From Sipunculus nudus (lineage: Eukaryota > Annelida > Sipuncula > Golfingiida > Sipunculidae), in contig CM049306.1 in the NCBI GenBank assembly GCA_026874595.1, positions 6,464,019 through 6,528,018 on the forward strand: DNA of 64,000 nt. Reading direction: 5' to 3'. The position numbers and the translations under genes were made by a program. Positions within the stretch are counted from its first letter, which is position 1. Every line of letters starts with the position of its first letter. The notes beneath the pieces are model-generated. The model did no database searches, had not been told where the DNA came from, and was given only the letters and a program-made list of their open reading frames with translations. This document shows positions 35,233-46,420 of the stretch, piece by piece.

Positions 35233-36370
35233 GTTAAGAGGGGTTTAAATATAGATGACCGGAGTTTGTTTTCAACATCAAATAATCAGGTTTCATACAT
35301 CAAACATATACATCAAAGGTGCTTATTTGAATGATCCTTCCTGGGTGCTGTATAAACAGTTCCATTTAGGAAATTACACATGTTTGGACCCTACTCAATA
35401 TCAACTCAATTAATTATTCCCAACATCTTGAACTCCCTGTGAGCTGACCACAGGCCTGCAGGTGGTACAGTGGCCAGAAGCTGTGACTCACAGCAGTAGG
35501 CTGGACATGGGGTTGTGTGTATAATTGACTGGAGTTCCTATCACTTAGATTTATCTGTAAATGACCATGGAAAATAAGAATTAAATGTTACCAGATTAAT
35601 AACATAGGCAGCCACCGAAGCCACACTTAGTAGCAGTGAGAATGATTAAACTCCCAGATTAAGATCACAGGACAAGTAGATCAAATTGGATACATGTGCA
35701 AAGAACTTCTTGAATGTAAAGACAGACAGTGTTTATATCATGCCTAATTTGTAACTAATTTTTTTTTACATATTAATTGCTGTCATTTTGATGAGTGACT
35801 GTAATATGGGAAAATATCAATTATATCTTTCAAACATCATGACTTCTGAAGATTAATTGCCCAACACATGTAGAGCTCTTATCACTGCATCCTGAACCAC
35901 TAGTTGCAAAAGTATTGCAAACACACAACATATCAAGGAAATAAGATACAGTAAAAGCATAAATCAAGGTAAAAAATAATAGTCCACATAATGAAGTTAT
36001 ATTTATAAACAGTCGATATCCAGACCATTTATGTGCACAATCAGACCAAATGTCTCTTTATCTTTCTCTCTCTCATTATCTCTGCTAACAACCTACAGTA
36101 AACACAAAGCTGTGGTATGTTCTGAAAATAGATTGGCCTTAATTGTGCACAAACTGCCCTATTACTGCGCATAACTGCGTGATCAATATGTGGGTAGGAA
36201 TCTTTAGGTAGATATTATAAAAAAAATTAATAAAATATTAGCATTTAAATATTTATAACATATATTATATCATTTCATAATAAAATTCATTTTATCATAT
36301 AATATATGCAAACTTTATATGTGGCCGACATAGCCCAGGTAATCTCCTTTTCTCTCTTCCATTCCAATCC
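35233..36370. other. Transposon 5' flank of transposase gene, no gene
   Basis: AT-rich sequence that probably contains the transposase promoter and possible upstream exons. No clear motif. Confidence 0.5.
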
Positions 36371-36379
36371 ATTCTGTAT

Positions 36380-37210
36380 CTCTCCACTATACTGTTATGG
36401 TACTTCAATATCGGAGGTTAAGAGAAAATTACAAGAAGCTGTAAACTTTGTCTGTGAATGGTTTGCTGCTAATTGATTGACGATTAATGCAGTTAAAGCT
36501 AATGTAATGTTATTAGGCGGTAAAACTCGCGAAAATTGTCATACACTGAGCATAATGGCTAACAGTGTTCTTCTACAACAACTTTATGAAACAAAACTAT
36601 TAGGTTTATCTATTGATACCAGTCTATCCTGTTACCTCATGACCAAGTACTCTCAAATAAATTATCACCTGAACTTGCATTATTAAACCGTCTCTCTAAA
36701 TACTTATCTAGGGATACATTATATGTGGTATATAACACGATTATACAGCCTCATATAGACTATGCCTAAAGTGTATGGGGATATAGATTAACAAAGCTGG
36801 ATAAAGGGAGGATACAAAAAATGTAAAACTGGTCAGCCCGTGTCATAATTGGATTTCGATGTTCAAAGTGCAATGTTAATTCAAAGGTTGAATTAGACGT
36901 CCGTATCAAAACAATATGAATACTTTACAGCCCTTCTTATGCATAAATTATTACATCAAACAACGCATATAGGCATGCAAGAATCATTGTCATTTGTTAA
37001 AAACTCTCATGATAACTCAAAAAGATCTGCAACCAATAAATTAATTACCCTTTCTAAGCTGAGAAGGGAATATTATTGATCAAGTTTATTTATGCTGGTC
37101 CATTGTTATGGAATACATTACCATATGACCTAAGAACAGTAAACTCCTTATCCACTTTTAAGCGTAGCTCAAATCCTTCTTTTGAAGCTCTTAATTTCAT
37201 ACTCTATAGT
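36380..37210 (+). pseudogene. Nested 5'-truncated LINE reverse-transcriptase C-terminal remnant
   Basis: Across frames: LQEAVNFVCEWFAAN, INAVKANVMLLGG, then NRLSKYLSRDTLYVVYNTII followed by QPHIDYA and WSARVIIGF, and at the end AGPLLWNTLPYDLRTVNS. These are the thumb and C-terminal motifs of Jockey/CR1/RTE-type LINE ORF2. It lies inside the 12.5-kb transposon, so it inserted there afterwards. Many stops. Confidence 0.7.
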
Positions 37211-37367
37211 ATTTTATATTTGATCTGTTATTGTTTATTGTAACCAAATTAATGTACCTTCATACACACAGATTTGCAGTGAATGTGATGTTTTATGCTA
37301 TAATTTTTTAATTTTATTTTTCATAATATGAACAATTTTATTAGTATCATATGTTTGTCTGATTGAA

Positions 37368-37376
<9 letters not shown>

Positions 37377-37410
<34 letters not shown>
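37377..37410. repeat. (TG)n(TA)n microsatellite
   Basis: TGTGTG followed by a TA run. Confidence 0.9.
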
Positions 37411-37412
<2 letters not shown>

Positions 37413-37450
37413 AAATAATAATAAAAAATAATTTCCCTCTCCATCTCTCT

Positions 37451-37675
37451 CATTCACACTTTCCATTTACATAGCACTCTAATCAGATTAAGTCAGTTAA
37501 TTGGTGTGTAAACAGTCCTCCACCACTAATCACCATACTCGGCCCAACCCCTGCCTGGTCCTTATCACCATAATCTGACCAGCCTCTGTCCTGTCATGCA
37601 TTGCGTGCACTCCCAGACCAACATGCACTCTCAGACCATCCGTGCAGTCCCAGACCAAACCAGTGTTTTAGCCCC
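37451..37675 (-). repeat. Internal inverted repeat, right copy
   Basis: Reverse complement of 27172-27394, ending AGTGTTTTAGCCCC. It lies 0.7 kb from the right end of the transposon; its partner is 1.3 kb from the left end. 37676-38289 holds no gene I recognise. Confidence 0.9.
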
Positions 37676-38289
37676 TGTTGAACAATGGAGCCGATTTTGA
37701 TACTATCATGATACAATCATAATCTTTGAATAGTTATACTTATTATGTTAGTGAATAGTGCATATAAAATAAGTCTCAATTATAAATAGGTATATGACCA
37801 TATAAATGATAATAAGGTTAAGTAGGTTCAATCGTTTGGACCCACAAGCAAAATGTTTTGCCTGCTCATGTATTCAAAATGGACGGTCCAGCTTAGTCAC
37901 ACACGTGTAGAGGCTGACCTGAAAAGACTTGCATGCTGAATGACTTAATTCACTCATACATGCAAGAGATTCTGATACATCAGAAATATATGGTCTTAGA
38001 CCTAAGCGTTTGACCAGTTAACATTACATTTGTGACACAAAGTACTGTAGTATAGCTAATATTTACCTGATAATATGGTCAAAATATGTTATTGCGTTTC
38101 CTCTGCTGATAGTGATAGCTGGCTGCAAAATGGCACCGATTCAAATTCCGCGCTCCTGTGTATCACATCTGTAACTTGAGCGGAGTCAGAACTGATAAAT
38201 ATCCAGCGGGTCTGCCTGGCGCAGCAACCTCAGCAGGGTGCCAGGCCTGGTCAAGCGCAGTGACACTTGCTCATCCAGCAATTCCGTGC

Positions 38290-38399
38290 ACATTAACTGA
38301 GAATTACAGTTAAATACACTTAAGTCTCTGTTTACAGTTAAAATAACAGGGAATCACTACGTTAATTTAACTGTAAAATTACGTCAATTTATAACAGTG
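38290..38399. repeat. Right terminal and subterminal repeats of the transposon
   Basis: ATTACAGTTAAA, TTTACAGTTAAA and TTTAACTGTAAA precede the inverted end TTTATAACAGTG. Confidence 0.75.
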
Positions 38400-38401
38400 T
38401 A

Positions 38402-41400
38402 AACAACAAAAATCTAAAAATGTTTACATGGAAAAAAAATGTTCCCTTTTAAGGCAAAACGTTTAGACTATATTTTGGTTAGTGAATCAATCGTTGATAA
38501 ATGTATCAATGTGTTTATTAAGGATTATACAAAATCTGATCATAGTATGGTGGGAATTACTTTAAAAACTGAAAGCTATACTATTGCACCAGGTTATTTG
38601 AAACTAAACGTCTCGCTATATTATAAACCACGAGTGTCTTGCGGTGATAGACGAAACGGAAAGGAATTATAAAAACGTTGGTCATCAGGTTCTATGGGAC
38701 CTTTGTAAATTAAGTAATAAGCATATGATCATTGAGTATAGCAAAGAAATAAATTATGCGTAAATCCAGAGGAATATATCCTAGAACGAGAATCGATAAC
38801 GCTTCATAAAAAAATTGCAACCAACCCGGCAGATGAAAATTTATTAAGGACTTATGAAAATAAAATTATGCGGTTAGAGATGATTCAGGTTGTTAAGGCA
38901 AGAGGGGCTTTGGTTCGCTCAAGACGACAGTGGATTGAGGAAGGAGAGAAAAATACTTCCGTCTTTCTTTCTCTTGAAAAACAAAGGGCTAGTTTGAAAG
39001 TTATTAACAAACTTTAAAATGATAATGAAGATATAGCAAACTCGTTAAAAGGTGTTTTAAATGAAATTTATAATTATTTCAGAAAACTTTATACAAAGAG
39101 TGAAATATGTAATGACATAAATTCTTTTATTTGAAATACTAAAATACCCATACTCTCACACGATGAACAAAATATCCTTGAAGGAAATTTTACAGAAGAT
39201 GAGTGTTGGCAAGCAGTTAAAAATATGAGAAATAACACAAGTCCTGGACTAGATGGTCTTAGACCAGAGTTTTATAAAACATTTTGGTTCAGAATAAAGC
39301 ATCTGGTAGTAAATTTGTTAAATTAATCTTTGTTAAAGGGGAAATTGTCATGTTCCCAAAGAAAGGGTGACATTAAAATTATCTCAAAAGGTGATGATTT
39401 AGCTAAGGATGAAATTAAGAATTATCGGCCTATAATGTTTACCTGTTGTGATTATAAAATTGGAGCAGGGGTCTTGGCGAGCAGGCTACACAAAGTTGTT
39501 TCAGTGTTGATCGATTGTGATAAAACTGCTTATATAAAAGGCAGAGGGGTGTTCCAAAATATTAGACAGATACTAGATATTATGTGGTACACAAAAGAAC
39601 AAAAAATGGATGCTGCTATTTTATCAGTGGATTATTCTAAGGCTTTTGATTCGATTTCATTACAGTTGATATAGTACATTTGTTAAAAGTATATAATTTT
39701 TGGTCCTCAATTTAGAAAATTAGTCACTGTGTTTAAAACTGAACGTCAATGTTGTGCGTCGGATGCGGGTTTGCACACTCGGTGCATGGTTTACTATATG
39801 GAGCGCGGAATACGTCAAGGTTGTCCACTCAGTGCAGTTCTATTTATTCTCGCCTGTGAAATTATAGCGTGTAAAGTCCGTCAAGCTGATTCTATTGAAG
39901 GTATCAAACTTCCTGATTCAAATATACAAATAAAAATAAGTCAGTATGCAGATGCTATTCACTTTTTTGTAAGTGACTGTGCTTCACTTAATAGTTGTAT
40001 GGATATTTTAGAGAACTTTAAAAATGTCCCAGGTTTACGAATAAATCAATCAAAAACAAAAGTGATGCATGGGTATTGGTGCTTGGTCAGAAATGCTTAA
40101 TATTGGAAGTTTTAGGTGTGAAAAAGAAATGAAAATACTGGGCATAATATTATCTTATGATAAAAAGTTGATGAATGATAATTTTAATCAAAGGTTATGT
40201 AAGGCTCAGACAGTTGTGAAGCATTGGGAACGTCGTAGTTTGTCCTTGAGTGGAAAGGTATTCTTTGTTAAAAGTTTAATTATGTCACAGTTTATGCATT
40301 TATTTATGAATATATATGCACCAGAGCATATAGTGAGTAAGCTGAATCATCTCATTTTTAAATTTATTTGGAAGAATAATGGTAAACGTATAGAAAAAGT
40401 TAAAAGGTAAGTATAGATACAGGAAGTAAAAATGGTGGAATGAACATGGTGGAAGTAAACAGTGTGAATAAAGCAGCCATCGGTGCTTGGATAAAGCGCT
40501 AAGCAAATGCACAAACTATGGAGAAAATACCAAAATGGGCAATTATACCTTTATGGCTACTGAATAAAACTGGTTCAAATTTACTTATATTTAAATAAAA
40601 TTGCAGATATAATGAGTTGAATAATAAATGTTTAGAAATACTGAATAAATTCCCCACTTTTTATAAGCAAATGATAAAAACAGTGCTTGAAGTGAAAGAA
40701 CTTAAAACTCAAGTAGGTCTGAAGGATGTTGTCTGGAATAATAGTTGTATGAAATATAAAGGAAAAATGATGTATAATGATGATTGGATAAAACAAGGTG
40801 TTTTACACGTTGGTCAAAATGTGCATCTTTTAAAACTCTATTCTTTCAAGGAAATTAAAACAATGATTAAGATACACGGAGGGATATACTTTCAATATAT
40901 GGCACTGCATAATGCGACGAAGAATGTAACGGTGGTCGAGAATACTGATACGAATATATATTTGTTTTTGAACCACGAGACATTGGGATATTAATAGTTA
41001 AAAAGTTATATACTGTACCGATTTGTCAAACTACGTTGGAAGCAAAGTTTCCTTCTGTGGAATTTGACTGGGAAATGGTATGGACCAAACATTATCTTGC
41101 TTTAATGGAAGAAAAAGTATTTTCATTGATGTGGAAGATTGTACACAATATATACCCAACAGGGATCCGGCTGTTTAAAATGGGTATCTGTAATAATGAT
41201 TTGTGTAAATTTTGTCAAGTTCGAGATACATTAGAACATTTCTCTATCTCTTGTAAATCAGTAGATTGTTTATGGAGAAGAATAGAGAAACAATTTAATG
41301 TAACATTAGCTCAAGAGAATATTTTGTTTGGTATAAATGTGCCAGGCAAGGTGCAGAAGTTTATCTGTTTAGCTAAAGTCTGCATAAGTAGATTTAAATA

Positions 41401-41640
41401 TTGCACATTGCAAATTTAGAACTTTTGTATGAACAGGAATGTTGTTATAGAAATATGTGACTATTGTAAAATATCTATATTTAATAAAAAAAAAAGTGCA
41501 ATCCAGCAATTGTTATTGTTTTCACTGTATCTCCTTAATTGTAATGCTGTTTCCACTCCAAAATACAAAACTATCCAAGAAAAAGTAATTCAAGGTGTAA
41601 TCCAGAAGATGCCATGTTGTGTAAATGTAGCTTTTTAAGA
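38402..41640 (+). pseudogene. Tx1/L1-like LINE, 3' part: endonuclease end, RT, C-terminal CCHC
   Basis: This continues the LINE of 25497-25897. The endonuclease end reads FTWKKN, KRLDYILVSESI and SDHSMVGI (about 38560). RT motifs follow: NTSPGLDGLRPEFYKTFW (about 39236), NYRPIMF, AFDSISLQLI, RQGCPLSAVLF (about 39812), and SQYADAIHFF, where the catalytic YADD reads YADA (39945-39956). Thumb: LSLSGKVFFVKSLI (about 40240). A C-terminal CKFCQVRDTLEHFSISC (about 41208) gives the L1-type CCHC motif. Open stretches lie at 39330-39674, 39729-40100, 40069-40410, 40617-40994 and 41036-41419, separated by stops and shifts. It is inactive. Confidence 0.85.
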
Positions 41641-41819
41641 AATCAATGTTCTTTTAAATGATTTCAACAAATTAAAATATAATTAAACCCATCAGTATGC
41701 ATAATTTTTTTTAATATGAAGCAAATTATGGATAAATAAAGGCCCAATTTAAAATTAAAAAATCTTAATCAAGTATAATTTTTATATATTAATTGTTTTG
41801 CAAATTTAAAAGATATTTT

Positions 41820-42534
41820 TGTTGTAAAAAAGGAATATACATTTATATGCATGATGAGGTGTTATCTGATTGAGATTTATGATGATGTAATTAAGAATTT
41901 TGAATCTTTTTTATATTCAGATAAATATGTTATATTGGAAATGTATAGAAATATAAACTTATAATAAAAAAATTGATGTTCTAAAAAAATGAGGATCTAA
42001 TACAAAAATTTGTTCATTATTTTCCTGCCTTAGCAGAATTGGAGATCAGGCTTTGTTTGCCCTGTATGTATATGCATAAGTATTGTTAATCACACTATCT
42101 ATCCGCCCCCCCCTTTTTTTATTGCAAATGTGTACAATTTATTTACTTTAATAAAAAATAGGATTAGAAAAAATCAAGATCTAATTGAAACATATTCTTG
42201 CCTTAGGAGAATGGAACATAAAGTGATCAACTCTGTCCATTATCTCTCCTCTATCATAAAACATATAATAATAATTATGAAATTTTTCCAATGAGCACTG
42301 TTGAAATAACTTTCATATGCTGTATATGTATGGAATTAAGCTATATAAGTCTGATATTTGAAAGCAAAATATATTTTCAGTTGTGTTTTATTGCAGATGT
42401 TAAACTTTTTGATATAATAAATAAATTAAGAAATAATTGAATTCCCCCCCCCCACCACCACCACCAAGTCCTTTCATCTGAGGACTGGGGACATTAATTA
42501 TATTTCAACTGTATACATTTCATTAAATAAATAA

Positions 42535-42578
<44 letters not shown>

Positions 42579-42922
42579 TTGATATTATATATTATAAAAA
42601 ATAGATTCAATTGAACAAATGTGTAAACTACTGAAATGTCAACAATCAATCAAAAATCCAACTTATGATCATGGTAACAGTAAAGATCATTTGTTCGCAA
42701 ATTTCTCATATGCTTTAGCTTCAACATTAGGAAACACATGGTCAGGTCACAAAATATTATTTGCAACAATTTCTTGCTCATCAATACAAACCAATCATAT
42801 AAAGCAACCATGGCCTATATTACTTCTTCCTCTCACACTTTATCTCCATTTGATATTATTTTAGATGTTTACCTTCAAGGTCAACTTCAGCTGATCACAG
42901 TGACCCATGAGTCCCTTGTTAC
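41820..42922 (+). repeat. Poly-C-containing dispersed repeat, copy A
   Basis: It shares GAATTGGAGATCAGGCTTTG, GCAAATGTGTACAATTT, GAACATAAAGTGATCA, CACAAAATATTATTTGCAAC and a closing GTCAACTTCAGCTGA plus GTGACCCAT with copy B (56215-57472). Poly-C tracts lie at about 42106 and 42446, and a TA run at 42539-42578. No intact coding frame. Confidence 0.8.
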
Positions 42923-43330
42923 CTACACATGTATACCTATCAAGCACACATGGTGAAAATTTGTCACCAAATGGTACCGATGATCCAGATTTTTGGTTCT
43001 TGATGAAGTACCATATAACCAGCTGGATTACATTCAGACACAGCGCTACTCCCATTCAGTTCCAACCAGCAGGGTTACATTCAGTCACAACGCCACGCCC
43101 ACTCAGTCCATAACCACTCATCTTATTTATATATATATGTACCCTGCCAGTGTCTGACTCCAGTTTATTTTAATAATTCGTACATGACTCTTTATGTTAT
43201 ATGACATGTATAACATATAACATTTAAGTCAAACAATTAAACTATTAGCTATTTACAGCAAAAGTAAGGATAAATTTATATGATTCAAAAATACATCTGA
43301 CAACTGTCGGTTCCTAAAATCCCAAAAATT
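42923..43330. other. No gene; repeat fragments
   Basis: Includes a GTCACAACGCCACGCCCACTC copy (about 43084) shared with 16930-17010. Confidence 0.5.
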
Positions 43331-43351
43331 AAAGATGGTTTTATTTTCAGG

Positions 43352-43648
43352 AGACCGACTGCAGTTCCAAAGTTTTCACGGGGCAGTGCTTTCTCCAGCT
43401 TTTCAAAGCAGGCTTCCTCCAGCTTTATTCAATTTGTCTTCAATTGGTTCGGGCAAGTTTATTGATCTTTATGCAAAAGTGCGGCACGGAAGGAGCCTGC
43501 ACGCAGGGGGAGAAAAGAAAGACAGAAGTGTCACATCGAATAGTCATCCAGACTTAACAGGGAAAACACGTCATCCAAAGTCACGCACCAGGAAAATATT
43601 CATGGAGCCAGACTCATTTCTGACAGGGGTCGAAGTTCACAGTGCGAT
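43352..43648 (+). CDS. Possible internal exon, function unknown
   Basis: A 99-residue open frame is bounded by acceptor ATTTTCAG (ending 43351) and a GTAAGT donor after GCGAT at about 43648. It is less AT-rich than its neighbours. It reads GDRLQFQSFHGAVLSPAFQS and has a basic C-terminal half (GKTRHPKSRTRKIF). I recognise no domain and cannot name a partner exon. It may equally be an incidental open frame in a repeat. Confidence 0.25.
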
Positions 43649-43849
43649 GTAAGTAACAAAAATAATAAAATATTCGAATTACTACATTATCGCTCATTAT
43701 CGGATAAGAGGCTAAATTAGTAAAAAAAAAACCCGGGCCAGTTTTGGCTCTGTAGCCACAACTGGGTCTAGAGGCTAAAACACTCTGTATCTGTCTGCAT
43801 TATCCACAAATACCAGAGGGCATCACGCGGATAGGTGGTTCAGCTTATG

Positions 43850-44081
43850 AGCAAACGGTTGGTGTTGCCTGACCCGTCTGCACAGGATCAGTTGTAACAG
43901 CTGCCTTAATGTTCATGATAGCTGATACTGTTTCCAAAGAAAGTTCATTCCATTCCGGAATGATGCGAGGAAAAAAAGAGTTCTTGTAAATCTGGTTTTT
44001 TTTCGCTGGTATATGTTTAAATTTTAATTGATGATTAGATCATGTCCTTGTATCTGCTCTAATAAGGACATTGTCTACTGA
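43850..44081 (-). pseudogene. CR1/L2-like LINE ORF2, C-terminal end
   Basis: On the minus strand: DNVLIRADTRT, stop, SNHQLKFKHIPAKK, then FFPRIIPEWNELSLE, the usual C-terminal signature of CR1/L2-group LINEs (FFPRT-x-WN-LP). It continues the LINE whose RT lies at 51502-53745, beyond the inserted MULE. Joined across the single 9-bp target, the frame reads GKAALSVDNVLIRAD. Confidence 0.8.
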
Positions 44082-44195
44082 GGCTTCTGGTCATCTCGTA
44101 CCCAATTAGGTCATCTCGTACCCACAAGTAAGTCATCTCGTAATCAAAGGTAAGTCATCTCGTACCACCAAACAAAGTCATCGCGTACCCCAAAG
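44082..44195 (+). repeat. MULE left terminal iterons
   Basis: Five copies of GTCATCTCGTA, each followed by CCC, ATC or CCA. Confidence 0.85.
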
Positions 44196-44252
44196 CCAGT
44201 GTATAAACCAGACTGCAGACGAAATCCAAAGTAACATTTTTAAATTTTAATA

Positions 44253-44253
44253 T

Positions 44254-44332
<79 letters not shown>
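44253..44332. repeat. (TA)n microsatellite
   Basis: Imperfect TA runs; further TA runs lie at 44608-44642, 48432-48460, 48570-48645 and 48876-48896, with a TG run at 49435-49458, all inside the MULE. Confidence 0.95.
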
Positions 44333-44334
<2 letters not shown>

Positions 44335-44519
44335 AGAAAAGCATGACATTTTAAAGTGGTCAACAAATAAAAGGGCTGTAATATATTATATAAGGACATA
44401 TAATAAACACAATTACTTGTGTTCAACGTACAGCCCTAGCTGTTTCTTAAGGGCCCGTACGAGCACTCAATCGTTAGGAACACACACACACACACACTTA
44501 TATATAAATATATATATAT

Positions 44520-44603
44520 AAGTGGTATAGCCGTGTTAGTCTGTAGTTGAAGCGAAAGTTAAGAAAAATAGTGACGCCTTTTAGATAGACTAACTAGTTT
44601 ATT

Positions 44604-44606
<3 letters not shown>
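44520..44606. repeat. Short repeat with inverted GTTAGTCT / AGACTAAC
   Basis: GTGGTATAGCCGTGTTAGTC, then GACGCC and TAGATAGACTAAC. From memory this resembles a widespread animal repeat terminus, possibly Penelope-like. The family is uncertain. Confidence 0.35.
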
Positions 44607-44645
<39 letters not shown>

Positions 44646-45253
44646 TTGTCTCATTATTTTAAACTTCAAACATGTAGAAAAAAGTCAGGTGAAAAAAATT
44701 TAGGGAGGGGGAGAGGCGCAAAATATTTGAAATTTTTTTGTATTAATCAGTTTCTGTTATGAAATCGGTATTTTTTTCCGTATCATACTCGCAAGGGGGA
44801 GGCTAAAAACGAGAGCCTATGTGAAAGTATTACATTTGATAGTTAATTATTAAATTTGAGAAAAAAATAATTAGCTTTGATATTTATTTTATTTTTCCTT
44901 AATATATTAAAGGGTATTTTGAATGTAGTGTCTCTTGTAATGGTATGTTGGGCGCAGACGTACAAAATAAAATGCAGTATTTTACATATGATAACGATAT
45001 CACAGAAAGAAATCCATAATATAAGAGGAAACGTGTCCCAGCATGATCCCCTTTGATGACACATTTTCAGGTCATGTGTGTGTGTGTGTTATGCACTAAA
45101 CAAACTAGCAATGCGTGTGTCTGTCCTAGAGACTTTTTATATGCACTTGATACTTATTACTGCGACAGCTCTTGACTGATATTTGTATCTAAGAATGTAC
45201 CAATAATACCTTTTTTTCACAGTCACAATTGTTTACCATGTTGCACAATTCTG

Positions 45254-46130
45254 AGCAGTGGCGTACCTAAAGGGGGGGGGGGGGGGGGCGGTCCGCCCTG
45301 GGCAGCACATTTTGGGGGGTGGCATTTCGGGGAATTAGTATAATGAGTGGCACAAGGAGTTCCACAAAAAGTACAAATTCGATCTTTTTGTCCCATGTTC
45401 AAGTATTCCAGGGATTATAAACTGGACAGTGGAACCTACCAAATGATAAGCGAACAATTTGCACATTCTGGGGGCGGCATTTCTGGGCTTAAGTTTAATC
45501 AGTGGCATAAGGAGTTCCACAAAAAGTACAAATTTGACCTTTTTGTCCAATGTTCAAGTATTCCAGGGATTATAAACTGGACATTTGAACCTACCAAATA
45601 ATGAGCGAACAATTTGCACATTTTTAGGGGCGGCATTTCTGGGATTTGGTTTAATCAGTGGCTTAAGGAGATCCACAAAAAGTTCAAATTTGGCCTTTTT
45701 GTCCCATGTTCAGGGAATATAAACTGGAGAGTGGAACCAGCCAAATGATTAGCGAACGATTTGCATATTTTTATGGGCGGCATTTCTGGGATTTAGTTTA
45801 ATCAGTGGCATAAGGAGTTCCACAAAAATTACAAATTTGGCCTTTTTGTCCCATGTTCAAGTATTCCAGGGATTATAAACTGGACAGTAGAACCTTCAAA
45901 ATGATTAGCAAATGATTTGCACATTTTTAGGGGCCGCATTTCTGGGATTTAGTTTAATCAGTGGCTTAAGGAGATCCACAAAAAATTCAAATTTGGCCTT
46001 TTTGTCTCATGTTCAAGATTCCAGGGATTATAAACTGGACAGTGGAACCTACCAATTTATTAGCGAACGTTCTGCACCCTTTCTTTGGGGGGGGGGGGGG
46101 CGGATTTCTGGGATTTAGTTTAATCAGTGG
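45254..46130 (+). repeat. Poly-G-bordered element with about five 155-bp tandem units
   Basis: GCAGTGGCGTACCTAAAGG plus a G run opens it. Units beginning GGCGGCATTTCTGGG recur at about 45318, 45472, 45630, 45777, 45933 and 46098 (the last with another G run). Each contains AGGAGTTCCACAAAAAG or AGGAGATCCACAAAAAG and GGGATTATAAACTGGACAG. Units differ by substitutions and small indels. Confidence 0.9.
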
Positions 46131-46420
46131 CTGCTTACTTTAAAAATATTTATTATGTTCTTCGTACTGATTGATATTTGACTAGACCAACCACGCACAC
46201 AATAAATATCCACGGGCATCCAGATTGTTAGATTGTTAGAAGTCATATTGAATAAATTCAACAATGTTGGTTCATCTTAGATACCACTAAGATTAAAGCT
46301 TATCTCCAAGGTACTGGGTCCCCCGGGTGTAACAACCCGTATTATGCCCTCATAGGAGCGGGTATCACTAGGCACCACCTAGCTCACTGTAGACCAGTTT
46401 CTCATGATGATGGACCATCT

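Larger units (their letters stand above)
25898..38399 (-). mobile_element. 12.5-kb KDZ/Zisupton-like DNA transposon inserted in a LINE
   Basis: The ends are inverted: CACTGTTATAAA at 25898 and its reverse complement ending at 38399, with weaker similarity for about 40 bp. Both outer flanks carry TA (25896-25897 and 38400-38401). Taking out the element plus one TA joins LINE codons as I-W-R-V-N-N-K in frame, so the borders are exact. Inside are one spliced minus-strand transposase gene (28696-35232), subterminal AACTGTAAA motifs, an inverted pair of 223-bp segments and a nested LINE fragment. The superfamily is called from the protein, not the ends. Confidence 0.85.
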
